From positions 1 through 26,152 of the IMG/VR virus record IMGVR_UViG_3300025695_000087: 26,152 nt of DNA; one strand, 5' to 3'. Under the pieces are notes generated by a model. The model worked only from the letters and a program-made list of their open reading frames with translations, was not told the DNA's origin and ran no database searches. This document shows, one piece after another, positions 13,466 to 20,441 of the stretch. The DNA comes from a virus. A program made the position numbers and the translations under genes. Every line of letters starts with the position of its first letter. Position 1 is the first letter of the stretch.

Positions 13466-14166
13466 TTGGATAATCCAGTAAGTACAAATTCAGATGGTTC
13501 TCCAGTATTTGGATTGATTACGGTAAATTTGTGCTCTAGTCTAGGACAAGATTGGAAGAATTCTTGAATTTTTTCAAATTGAGTGTTGGTAAGATTTTCT
13601 ACAAATTGAACAAATTCTTTTTTTGATGTAGTAGAACTATCATATACGCCTTCAGCATCAAATATTTGATCGACACAATCAGCAATGATTTCAATAATTC
13701 CTTCAGCAGATGGAGACTGTCCCATAACTGATCCAGTAATAAAATCATTCCACTGTGGATATTTCATGATTACACCCATATCATCAGATAGCATGATTTT
13801 ATTACTATGCCCTTCTGGTTTGATAACATTAACCTCAGACAAATTCAAATTATATTGAACTTTTGTTGTATTATCATCTTTACAAGTTACTTTCATTTCA
13901 ACAATTTCGCCTACAGACACAGCGCGAATTTGAAGAAAAATATACTCCAAATCAAAAATTGCTAAATTTTCAATTTTTACTCTAGATTGAATACAACCTT
14001 TTAATGCAGTTTTTACAGCTTCTTCAATTTGTTTTTCGTCATTTGTTTCTAATGCCAAAAGAAGTAGTTTTTCTTCTTTTACGACAAATGGACGATATTT
14101 AATTTTTTTGCCATTAGACGGAATTTCCAACTCATAGGTTGGAAGCACAACTTGTGGTAATGCCAT
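13453..14166 (-). CDS. 26: gp26 baseplate hub assembly protein
   Basis: 237 residues beginning MALPQVVLPTYELEIPSNGK-KIKYRPFVVKEEKLLLLA, the characteristic start of T4-type gp26, followed by ENLAIFDLEYIFLQIRAVSV, a GEIVEMKV strand and a C-terminal helical half (SAEGIIEIIADCVDQIFDAE; FVENLTNTQFEKIQEFFQSC). In T4, gp26 is needed for baseplate hub assembly and behaves like a tail assembly chaperone. The gene ends in a slippery heptamer leading into the gp51-like frame. A late promoter (CTAAATA, 14196-14190) precedes it by about 24 nt. Confidence 0.85.
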   Translation of the reverse strand: MALPQVVLPTYELEIPSNGKKIKYRPFVVKEEKLLLLALETNDEKQIEEAVKTALKGCIQSRVKIENLAIFDLEYIFLQIRAVSVGEIVEMKVTCKDDNTTKVQYNLNLSEVNVIKPEGHSNKIMLSDDMGVIMKYPQWNDFITGSVMGQSPSAEGIIEIIADCVDQIFDAEGVYDSSTTSKKEFVQFVENLTNTQFEKIQEFFQSCPRLEHKFTVINPNTGEPSEFVLTGLSNFFG

Positions 14167-14189
14167 TATGTTCAGATCATATCATATTA

Positions 14190-14196
14190 ATATTTA
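14190..14196 (-). promoter_or_regulatory. late promoter CTAAATA before gp26
   Basis: CTAAATA on the minus strand in the gp54-gp26 gap, 24 nt before the gp26 ATG and immediately after the repeat element at 14201-14270 in transcription direction. Confidence 0.6.
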
Positions 14197-14200
14197 GTGC

Positions 14201-14270
14201 GACTTTTTTAAGCAAAAATGAGCAGGAAAAATTTTCCCACTTTCATGGAATTGAAAAATCAATTTTGCTA
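14201..14270. repeat. 70-nt imperfect repeat, copy A
   Basis: Plus-strand sequence begins GACTTTTTTAAGCAAAAA, contains AGCAGGAAAAATTTTCC (a near-palindrome), then TTGAAAAA and ATTTTG, and ends in the gp54 stop codon. It matches 17904-17973 along its whole length, roughly three quarters identical by eye, in the same orientation. The two copies flank the gp54/gp4-gp53 segment. Confidence 0.75.
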
Positions 14271-14972
14271 TGCTACGTCGCCATTAGCTCCTCTTAAATC
14301 TGCCAAACCAGTCTGTCTTTGTGCCTCTGATAAAATAGACCTTCCAGTAATGGTTTTAAATTCTTGTACTAATGGTTTTCCTGTTACCGCAGTAATATCT
14401 CTATTAATAGTGTAGTGTCTCTGATATTTAAACTGAGCAGTAACTTTAGTAATTTGAGAAGATCCAAACTGAAGTGGGATAGCATCAACGGCATATGGAT
14501 ATGCCTTCTCCATAACATATGTGATTGGTTTTCTTTGTGTTGGTGAATTTGGACCAGATTCAGTTTTAGTAATTTTTATAGTGCTAGCATAATCATCTTT
14601 ATATGCTAGTCTAGTCGATCGATTTTCAAGATAAGTTCCACTTTCAATAAAACCAGTTTCATTAAAAATAGATCCATACCACAAATTCAAAGATTTCAAA
14701 AGATTCAAATTAGCATCCAACATAAAAGAAAGTTGAAATTCAGTAAAGACCCTGGTATGGGGATAATCTACAGATCCCAATCCAACATAAAGACCATTTT
14801 GTGTCCCAGTAGCAGTATTTACATTTGGTAATTGTGCTTCATCACAGAAAAATTCAACTTCCTCTGAATTAAAATATGCCGCAGCAGGTCCTTCAAAACT
14901 AACCACAAAGTTATTACTAAATGACATACCGCCATTTTTTGCAACTGTGCTTAAGAATCTATTGATTGACAC
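14268..14972 (-). CDS. tail-tube-fold baseplate protein, gp54-like
   Basis: 234 residues from a GTG at 14972 (MSINRFLSTVAKNGGMSFSN), with AGG about 8 nt upstream and a late promoter at 15004-14998. The sequence FFCDEAQLPNVNTATGTQNG, then SVDYPHTRVFTEFQLSFMLD and NLWYGSIFN follows the tail tube/gp54 pattern (acidic-aromatic strand, PxxN turn, fixed Y/F strand). In T4, gp54 starts tube polymerisation on the hub. It lies head-to-head with gp4, only 31 nt apart. It could instead be a gp19 paralogue; a tube fold is more certain than the gene number. Confidence 0.68.
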   Translation of the reverse strand: MSINRFLSTVAKNGGMSFSNNFVVSFEGPAAAYFNSEEVEFFCDEAQLPNVNTATGTQNGLYVGLGSVDYPHTRVFTEFQLSFMLDANLNLLKSLNLWYGSIFNETGFIESGTYLENRSTRLAYKDDYASTIKITKTESGPNSPTQRKPITYVMEKAYPYAVDAIPLQFGSSQITKVTAQFKYQRHYTINRDITAVTGKPLVQEFKTITGRSILSEAQRQTGLADLRGANGDVA

Positions 14973-14973
14973 A

Positions 14974-14980
14974 CTAAATA
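14974..14980 (+). promoter_or_regulatory. late promoter CTAAATA for the plus-strand block
   Basis: CTAAATA on the plus strand, 23 nt before the gp4 ATG. It lies next to the gp54 GTG in a divergent 31-nt gap. Confidence 0.62.
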
Positions 14981-14997
14981 CCTATGTTGGTCCTTCT

Positions 14998-15004
14998 ATA
15001 TTTA
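14998..15004 (-). promoter_or_regulatory. late promoter ATAAATA for gp54-like gene
   Basis: ATAAATA on the minus strand, 25 nt before the gp54-like GTG and overlapping the gp4 ATG on the other strand. With the plus-strand CTAAATA it forms a back-to-back promoter pair whose transcripts would overlap at their 5' ends. Confidence 0.62.
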
Positions 15005-15435
15005 TGGCGTACTCAGGATTTTACAAACCTAAAAATCCTACTAAGTACCGTGGCAATCCTTCAAACATAGTTTATAGGTCGCTATGGGAACGTAAGTTCA
15101 TGGTGTTCTGTGATAGTAATCCCTCAATAATCGAATGGGGTAGCGAAGAGATAATTATTCCCTATCGCGCACCTGATGGTAAGGTAAGACGATATTTCCC
15201 TGACTTTTATATTAAAGTAAAAGAAAAGAGTGGCAAACTTACCAAGTATATTATTGAGATCAAACCCAAAAAGCAAACTCAACCACCGAATGAGAAAAAT
15301 AAAAAAACTGCTGCCTATCGTAATGCCGCACTAACTTATGTAAAGAACCAAACTAAATGGTCCGCTGCGCGAGAGTATTGTGAAGACAGGCAGATGAACT
15401 TCTTAATACTAACCGAAGATCACTTAGGAGTCTAA
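15004..15435 (+). CDS. 4: gp4 head completion protein
   Basis: 143 residues from the ATG at 15004 (MAYSGFYKPKNPTKYRGNPS), the known length of T4-like gp4. It shows NIVYRSLWERKFMVFCD, IIEWGSEEIIIPYRAPDGK, and a PD-(D/E)XK nuclease-like core: RRYFPDFYIK (Asp) and YIIEIKPKKQT (Glu-x-Lys), ending FLILTEDHLGV. In T4 gp4 finishes the head after DNA packaging so the tail can attach. It has no clear Shine-Dalgarno, whereas the three genes behind it have strong ones. First gene of the plus-strand late block. Confidence 0.9.
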   Translation: MAYSGFYKPKNPTKYRGNPSNIVYRSLWERKFMVFCDSNPSIIEWGSEEIIIPYRAPDGKVRRYFPDFYIKVKEKSGKLTKYIIEIKPKKQTQPPNEKNKKTAAYRNAALTYVKNQTKWSAAREYCEDRQMNFLILTEDHLGV

Positions 15436-15436
15436 A

Positions 15437-16126
15437 ATGGCAACCGGATTTGCGTCAGTCCAACGTAATAATACAAATAAGAACCCAGGATATAAGACAT
15501 TATTTGAAAGAGTAAGTGCTGCTACAGGAGGAGAAAAGAAATCTCTAACTTGGTATAGATCTGCAGTAAAAGCAGAAGCAAGTAAATACAAAAAGAATTT
15601 TAACAAGTACATCTTAGACGAAAAGAAAGATCGTGCTGGTGCTGTTAAAGAACAAGATAAGAATGAACTGCGTAGATATGCAGTAGCAGGTCATCTTTAT
15701 ATGTTTGAATATAAGGCAAAAATGAAGTGGTTGCCTTACTATGATAGATTTCCTTTAGTGTATTGTTTTAAAGCACCAGGAAAGCATGAATTTTGGGGTG
15801 CTAACTTACACTACCTCTCCCCAAAGAAAAGATTGATTGTTACAAAGAAATTGATGCAAGGCAGAGTTGACATACCTAAGATATGTTTCCATAAATATCT
15901 CAGTAGTCATGTAGATGGATTATATCTTGACCTTGCTGCAGATGAATGGGACACTGCTATTCTTTTGCCGACCGAGGATTATGTGAAAAATGTTAACGGA
16001 AGAGATTTTCCTATCGATAAAAAAATCGTATGGGAAGAGACCGATGACAAATTCTACGATAAAATCTCAGGTCAAAGAATGATTAAAGGATACGGTAGCA
16101 AGCAGTCTAAGGAGATGTCTAAGTAA
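15437..16126 (+). CDS. conserved late gene between gp4 and gp48, function uncertain
   Basis: 229 residues, start with TAGGAG 6-8 nt upstream inside the gp4 end. N-terminus is basic and helical (YRSAVKAEASKYKKNFNKYI), the middle hydrophobic-aromatic (HLYMFEYKAKMKWLPYYDRF; GKHEFWGANLHYLSPKKRLI), and the end charged (KIVWEETDDKFYDKISGQRM). The pattern recalls T4-like virion or DNA-end proteins; a gp2-type DNA end protector is one possibility given its place beside gp4, but I see no diagnostic motif. Its stop overlaps the gp48 start (TAATG). Confidence 0.6.
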   Translation: MATGFASVQRNNTNKNPGYKTLFERVSAATGGEKKSLTWYRSAVKAEASKYKKNFNKYILDEKKDRAGAVKEQDKNELRRYAVAGHLYMFEYKAKMKWLPYYDRFPLVYCFKAPGKHEFWGANLHYLSPKKRLIVTKKLMQGRVDIPKICFHKYLSSHVDGLYLDLAADEWDTAILLPTEDYVKNVNGRDFPIDKKIVWEETDDKFYDKISGQRMIKGYGSKQSKEMSK

Positions 16127-17274
16127 TGGCAGAAACATTGAAGACAAATTTTGCCGGAAAACCGACAGATCCAGGTAATACAGTAGGTCAGGTTGTAAAG
16201 ACTAGAGCTGTTGGTGGCATGGGAAGCACAAATGATGCTTACTATCGATGGACAGGCAAAGAATGGGTCCCTGCTAACGATGATCAAGTTCAATCTTATA
16301 CGAACGAACAAAAGAATCAAACTAAACTAACACCTATTATAGGACCAACATCATTGCCCGCTGCTGGTAGTGGTTCTTTACGATACCCAAATAAAGATAT
16401 AAATGAAAGTGGTGATTATGTTCTTTTTAAATTTAAAAAATATCAACCACCATTTGGGAAAAATGCTAAAATAAAAGTAAATAAAACAGATGGTTTTGAC
16501 TCTAAAGTATTTAATTACAACCAGTCAAAAGAATATAAATCTGCTGATGCCGAGGGATACAAGACAATCATAATGTATATGCCGGAAGATGTTTCTACTG
16601 GATTTAAAGCAAACTGGGGAGGAAAAGCATTCTCAAATATAGGAGCAGGGATACTAAAATCTGCTGGCGCTGAGGGTATGGATAAATTAAAACAATTTGG
16701 GGAAGAAGCGGGAAATGCATTCAATAAATTACTTCCAATGGCAGGTTCTGCTGCTCTTCAAAAAGCAATTACAAAGATAACGGGTGACAATATATCAAAC
16801 AATGATATTTTTGGTAGTATTTCAGGAGCAATTTTAAATCCAAACGTGGAGCTTTTATTTGATAGTATAGACATGAGAACTTTTAATCTTAAATTTAAGT
16901 TAGTTCCTAGAAATTCAGAAGAATCTGGCATTATCAATGAAATATGTAAAACATTTAAAATGTGTACACTCCCCACCAAGAATCCAGGAGAAATTTTTGG
17001 ATTTGAAAATTCAGGAACTGGTGCTGGTTTTATAGGTGTTCCGAATTTATGTCAAGTTTCTTTCATGAGAGGAGCAAAAGAACACCAAGCTCTTCCTAGA
17101 TATAAAATGTGTGCTATTACTAGTGTTGATGTAAACTATACTCCTGATGGAGCTTACGCTACATATAAAGATAATGATTTCCCAGGTCAACCGGTTGCTA
17201 TTGAATTGTCAATAGGTTTCCAAGAAACAAAACTTGTATTCGCAGAAGAAATCGCAAGAGGAGAGATAAGATAA
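16126..17274 (+). CDS. 48: gp48 baseplate tail tube cap
   Basis: 382 residues with AAGGAG before the ATG. The N-terminal third is polar and Gly-rich and includes FRAME-typical YRWTGKEWVPAND; the C-terminal ~150 residues match gp48: LLFDSIDMRTFNLKFKLVPR, EICKTFKMCTLPTKNPG, VPNLCQVSFMRGAKEHQALP, then KMCAITSVDVNYTPDGAYAT and IELSIGFQETKLVF. gp48 caps the baseplate and, with gp54, starts the tail tube. A predicted helical segment (residues ~165-225, GAGILKSAGAEGMDKLKQF) lies in the middle. Size is close to T4 gp48 (364). Confidence 0.85.
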   Translation: MAETLKTNFAGKPTDPGNTVGQVVKTRAVGGMGSTNDAYYRWTGKEWVPANDDQVQSYTNEQKNQTKLTPIIGPTSLPAAGSGSLRYPNKDINESGDYVLFKFKKYQPPFGKNAKIKVNKTDGFDSKVFNYNQSKEYKSADAEGYKTIIMYMPEDVSTGFKANWGGKAFSNIGAGILKSAGAEGMDKLKQFGEEAGNAFNKLLPMAGSAALQKAITKITGDNISNNDIFGSISGAILNPNVELLFDSIDMRTFNLKFKLVPRNSEESGIINEICKTFKMCTLPTKNPGEIFGFENSGTGAGFIGVPNLCQVSFMRGAKEHQALPRYKMCAITSVDVNYTPDGAYATYKDNDFPGQPVAIELSIGFQETKLVFAEEIARGEIR

Positions 17275-17275
17275 A

Positions 17276-17905
17276 ATGTATTTTTCAATTGTTCCAAACA
17301 TCTCATACGATGAGAAACCAATTAGTTATCCATTTTCAAATTCGGATTTTGTAACTGCTAAGAATTTCTTTCGTAGATACAGAATTAACGATGACGTATT
17401 TTCTTATGCTATCATTTTTAAGAAGTATTCAATTGAAGATGGCGAACGTCCAGATACTTTAGCAGAAAAAGCATACGGAGATCCATTCTATGATTGGATT
17501 ATTGTTTTGACAAATAATATGGTCAACGTCCAATATGATTGGCCAATGACAAACTATGAGATGTATAAGATTCTAGAAAAAGAATACGATGATCCGTATG
17601 GAACTATTCATCACTATGAAACAGACGAGATTGGACCATACAAAAAGGGTCAACGTGTTGATGAGACATTCTACAATACAACACACAAACTAAACATTGA
17701 CGGTGCTATCATAACAAAAAACGGCAACGAGATTTGTGGTCCCGTCACCGTTGCTGAGTGGTATAATAATGAGAATGAAAAGAAGAGAGAAATCTTTTTA
17801 CTGAAACCTGCATATCTAGAATCATTTGTTAATGATTTCAGAAGACAAAATTTATACAAAAAAGACGCCAACTTTATCAGTCAGCGTCTAAAGAAAACTG
17901 GTTGA
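17276..17905 (+). CDS. 53: gp53 baseplate wedge protein
   Basis: 209 residues, GAGGAG 13-18 nt upstream of the ATG. It contains the LysM-like core characteristic of gp53: GERPDTLAEKAYGDPFYDWI then IVLTNNMVNVQYDWPMTNYE, followed by an insert with YGTIHHYETDEIG and a C-terminal helix FVNDFRRQNLYKK. T4 gp53 (196 aa) joins wedges around the hub. It is the last gene of the plus-strand block; its stop codon is inside the start of repeat copy B. Confidence 0.9.
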   Translation: MYFSIVPNISYDEKPISYPFSNSDFVTAKNFFRRYRINDDVFSYAIIFKKYSIEDGERPDTLAEKAYGDPFYDWIIVLTNNMVNVQYDWPMTNYEMYKILEKEYDDPYGTIHHYETDEIGPYKKGQRVDETFYNTTHKLNIDGAIITKNGNEICGPVTVAEWYNNENEKKREIFLLKPAYLESFVNDFRRQNLYKKDANFISQRLKKTG

Positions 17906-17973
17906 CTTTTCCAAGCAAAAAATTAGCAGGAAAAATTTTTCCAGTTTTACCGTTTTGAAAAACCCATTTTGTA
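17904..17973. repeat. 70-nt imperfect repeat, copy B
   Basis: Counterpart of 14201-14270, same orientation: GACTTTTCCAAGCAAAAAA, then AGCAGGAAAAATTTTTCC, TTTTGAAAAA and CATTTTG. It occupies the convergent gap between gp53 and the minus-strand 69-residue ORF, and covers the last codons of that ORF. The centre GGAAAAATTTTTCC is a perfect palindrome. Confidence 0.75.
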
Positions 17974-18156
17974 GCAAGAAGGTATTGCTATTTTTGGATT
18001 CTTTTTCAATACTCTGTAAGCATGACCATGCACATCTGTTTCTAAAGTAAGGTGTGCTTTAGTATGAACGACCTGAATCACCAACAGAAACCCAACAAAC
18101 GAAAGGTTTAGATAAGTCACTGGATGATTCAGTCCTTTCCAGAGAAACTTAATCAC
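17947..18156 (-). CDS. possible small membrane protein (69 aa)
   Basis: A GTG at 18156 overlaps the gp32 stop (GTGA) and opens a 69-residue frame with one hydrophobic segment, YLNLSFVGFLLVIQVV (residues ~15-30), then a basic C-terminal part (HAYRVLKKNPKIAIPSCYKM). The AGGAG in the gp32 end touches the GTG, which is too close to be ideal. The last ~9 codons come from repeat copy B. It may be a gp32-coupled membrane peptide, or chance. Confidence 0.45.
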   Translation of the reverse strand: MIKFLWKGLNHPVTYLNLSFVGFLLVIQVVHTKAHLTLETDVHGHAYRVLKKNPKIAIPSCYKMGFSKR

Positions 18157-19076
18157 TCCTCAGCAAGACGTGCGAAGTAAGACAGTGCATCGTCATCCTC
18201 AACGATTGCTTCTTCCTTGACAGGAGAGGGAGCATTCATCTGCTGACGGAACGATGACTGAGGGGTGATGTCAGGGTCGTTGAACCCACCAGTAGCAGCG
18301 ACTGGTTCGTACTCTTCGCTGTCTACTGTAGGAACAGCAGTGCGTTGAGTGATACCAAGCACCATATTCAGACGCTTCTCAAGGTCAGCATATGATTTGA
18401 ACTGATCCTTGTGAGTGAATGCTTCAAGGGAATTCTCTTGCTTCCAGATTGCTTCTAGTTGATCATCATCAGCTGACAGAGCAGAGACATTATCAAACTC
18501 AGAACTATCGTAGTTCCAGTATCCTGCGACCTTCTTGATCTTCAGTTTGAAGTTAGCACCTTCCCAAAGATCAAAGACATTTACAGGTGTCTCGTCTTGG
18601 AACTCAGGTTGCATAGCAGCGAGGATCTTGTCGTGAATCTTCTTGCCATACTTATAGAGGAAGACTTTGCCTTCGTTCTCAGGGTGCTTAGGATCCTTCA
18701 CAACATAGATGTTGCTATAGTATTGAAGCTTACGCTTCTGCTTACGAGCAGTCTCTTTGTCTTCATCAGCACCGCTATTCCAGAGACGGCGGTTTACTTC
18801 ACCAACAGGATCGTTTTCGTTGAGTGTAGTCAAAGAGTTTTCAATATACCAACCACCAATACCTTGGAAGGCGTGGGAGTATAGTTTTGCCCAAGGGAGA
18901 GTCTCTCCATCAGGGGCAGGGAGGAAACGGATAACAGCGTATCCATTTCCAGAAGCGTCAACCTCTGGTTTCCAGAAACGTTCATCAACGTTCTTACCGC
19001 TGGATGATTTCTCTAATTCCTTTTGTAGGAAGTCAAAGTTTGTCTGGGATTTACGCTTAAGGTCTGAAAAAGACAT
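18153..19076 (-). CDS. 32: gp32 single-stranded DNA-binding protein
   Basis: 307 residues with T4 gp32 architecture: basic N-terminal segment (MSFSDLKRKSQTNFDFLQKE), OB-fold core (FWKPEVDASGNGYAVIRFLP; LYSHAFQGIGGWYIENSLTT; LYKYGKKIHDKI; FDLWEGANFKLKIKKVAGYW), and an acidic C-terminal tail (EEAIVEDDDALSYFARLAEE) that recruits replication proteins. I find no cysteine in the protein, so the zinc site of T4 gp32 (H64, C77, C87, C90) is missing although the His remains. It coats ssDNA in replication and repair. It has a perfect sigma70 promoter and a G-free leader suited to autoregulation. Confidence 0.93.
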   Translation of the reverse strand: MSFSDLKRKSQTNFDFLQKELEKSSSGKNVDERFWKPEVDASGNGYAVIRFLPAPDGETLPWAKLYSHAFQGIGGWYIENSLTTLNENDPVGEVNRRLWNSGADEDKETARKQKRKLQYYSNIYVVKDPKHPENEGKVFLYKYGKKIHDKILAAMQPEFQDETPVNVFDLWEGANFKLKIKKVAGYWNYDSSEFDNVSALSADDDQLEAIWKQENSLEAFTHKDQFKSYADLEKRLNMVLGITQRTAVPTVDSEEYEPVAATGGFNDPDITPQSSFRQQMNAPSPVKEEAIVEDDDALSYFARLAEE

Positions 19077-19144
19077 AGGATTTTTGGATTGGATTGGATT
19101 TGGTTTACGTGTTGGGTCTTACGCTCAATACTGTGCTGCCCAAC
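19077..19144 (-). promoter_or_regulatory. gp32 mRNA leader: hairpin plus G-free unstructured tract
   Basis: The predicted transcript starts near 19144 and can form GTTGGG (19144-19139) with CCCAAC (19116-19111). The last 31 nt before the ATG contain no G and include repeated CCAAT units (CCAATCCAATCC); there is no Shine-Dalgarno. T4 gp32 represses its own translation by nucleating on a 5' pseudoknot and spreading over an unstructured leader; this leader has the same design in principle. Confidence 0.6.
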
Positions 19145-19150
19145 GAAGTT

Positions 19151-19179
19151 ATTATAGCAGGTGGTGGGGTGGGTGTCAA
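19151..19179 (-). promoter_or_regulatory. perfect consensus sigma70 promoter of gp32
   Basis: TTGACA (19179-19174), 17-nt spacer, TATAAT (19156-19151) on the minus strand. All twelve consensus bases match. The -35 overlaps the last codon and stop region of the DUF1825 gene. Confidence 0.9.
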
Positions 19180-19523
19180 CCCGGTGGTCCCTCACCATTT
19201 TCAAAACGAGTCTTGAGAATTTGAACTTTCTCCAACAACTCATCAAACATCTGCTCTATGGGTGTACCAGGTGTAGCACCCAGCATAACAACCCCTTGCT
19301 TCATCGTCTCAAGAACAGAGACAGCTTCAGGATCGTCACTCAACTTGATGCGAGCATGAAAGATTTTTTGTTTTTCAATAAGAGTTGCTAGAGTATCAAA
19401 GTATTCTAGTTTACGTTCTTCATTGAGAAGAGCAAAGTTCATAGCAGATCTAAAACAATACTGCTGAAGTTCCATCATCTCTTGGATATCTCCTCGGATG
19501 ATATCTGATTTAAAGAAGCTCAT
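19176..19523 (-). CDS. DUF1825 family protein
   Basis: 115 residues, starting MSFFKSDIIRGDIQEMMELQ and continuing as helices (YFDTLATLIEKQKIFHARIK; PIEQMFDELLEKVQILKTRF) with LSDDPEAVSVLETMKQ between. The layout FF-x-S/D-I near the start, E-K-Q-x-I-F-x-x-R, and GxTPxxMFD-like segment fit DUF1825, a small family shared by cyanobacteria and cyanophages with no assigned function. It overlaps the gp33 stop by 4 nt and precedes gp32, so it belongs to the replication/late-transcription cluster. Confidence 0.75.
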   Translation of the reverse strand: MSFFKSDIIRGDIQEMMELQQYCFRSAMNFALLNEERKLEYFDTLATLIEKQKIFHARIKLSDDPEAVSVLETMKQGVVMLGATPGTPIEQMFDELLEKVQILKTRFENGEGPPG

Positions 19524-19774
19524 ACTAACATTAATTTGGCACGACTTGTTTTTTTCATAAAATTAAGTTGTTGAGCATCATGACGGAGTTTTTCCTTCAA
19601 TGGTTTGCTGATCAACTTATTGATGCTATCTAGTTCAATCTCATTCACTTCACAGTAGTGGATAACCGAATCAATATAATTCATATCGGGATTACTAACA
19701 GCAATCTTCTCCACCTCCTGCGAAAATCTCGCAGCAGTCATAAACTTATCCTCTAATAATTGTTTCTTGTCCAT
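19520..19774 (-). CDS. 33: gp33 late transcription coactivator
   Basis: 84 residues, all helical. The core MNYIDSVIHYCEVNEIELDS then INKLISKPLKEKLRHDAQQL NFMKK matches T4-like gp33, with the DAI/V-x-x-YCE pattern and LKEKI/L-x-x-A-x-x-LN. In T4, gp33 binds the RNA polymerase beta flap and, through its C-terminal hydrophobic tip, the sliding clamp gp45; here the C-terminus is AKLMLV. It works with sigma gp55 to activate the ATAAATA late promoters seen in the window. Overlaps the next genes by 4 and 29 nt. Confidence 0.75.
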   Translation of the reverse strand: MDKKQLLEDKFMTAARFSQEVEKIAVSNPDMNYIDSVIHYCEVNEIELDSINKLISKPLKEKLRHDAQQLNFMKKTSRAKLMLV

Positions 19775-20441
19775 GTTGTTCTTGATACTCCGAGATATAA
19801 CTCATTAGTTTCATAAAGAATTCTTTCTTAGGTGGAAGCACCTTAACTTGAGTCTCTCCGTTTTCACAAGCAACAATAGTTACGAGTTGTTTGACACTCA
19901 ACCCATAGTTTTCTTGTAGCATACATGCGTATGCAGTTTCTTGAACGAAGTAATCGTAAAGATATTTCTCACGCTTTGGTTCAGCAGCAGTCTTGAAGTC
20001 AATGATAGACAACACACCGTCAAACTCAGCGATACAATCTACTCGCCCTGCAATCTCTAAATGTTTAGAGTAGAGCGCCGCTTCTTGTAAGTAAATATTA
20101 TTTATACGGTCCAAATCAGGGCGACTATGATGGAACATTAGTACAGGAAGTGGATGCGATTTATACTTCTTCAGGTCTAGATCATTATTAAAGTAGTCTT
20201 CAGCAATAGAGTGATACTTTGTGCCACGACCAGTAGCACGAGTTGTCTTAGCATTTGCTGCCTTCTCGCCAACACGAGCTCGCCACTTAGCAATGCCTGC
20301 TTTCTTTGCTGCGTTGTTGCCAATCACAGTGGTGACAGATGGATAGTGATGTCCTGTTGGTGTAAGATAAACACGTTTGCCCCCCACCATTTCAGCAGAC
20401 ATTTCAATAGGATCTAGTCCCACATGATTGAACAGTTTCAT
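19746..20441 (-). CDS. PD-(D/E)XK exonuclease (MGME1/RecB-like)
   Basis: 231 residues with a Cas4/RecB-type nuclease core: GRGTKYHSIAEDYF (conserved His), EIAGRVDCIAEFDG (Asp), LSIIDFKTA (Asp-x-Lys), and YDYFVQETAYACM (Gln-x-x-x-Tyr, motif of RecB/MGME1 nucleases). The N-terminus includes TPTGHHYPSVTTVIG, found in phage exonucleases of this type. It likely processes single-stranded DNA ends in recombination or replication. Coupled with phoH upstream (ATGA overlap) and gp33 downstream. Confidence 0.87.
   Translation of the reverse strand: MKLFNHVGLDPIEMSAEMVGGKRVYLTPTGHHYPSVTTVIGNNAAKKAGIAKWRARVGEKAANAKTTRATGRGTKYHSIAEDYFNNDLDLKKYKSHPLPVLMFHHSRPDLDRINNIYLQEAALYSKHLEIAGRVDCIAEFDGVLSIIDFKTAAEPKREKYLYDYFVQETAYACMLQENYGLSVKQLVTIVACENGETQVKVLPPKKEFFMKLMSYISEYQEQHGQETIIRG

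Noticed and set aside
14947-15003. Earlier start for gp4 adding 19 residues
   Set aside because: It overlaps the gp54-like coding region and both late promoters; the ATG at 15004 gives the usual gp4 length.
18757-19224. 155-codon plus-strand open frame opposite gp32
   Set aside because: It spans the gp32 gene, its leader and its promoter, with low-complexity product and no start signal.
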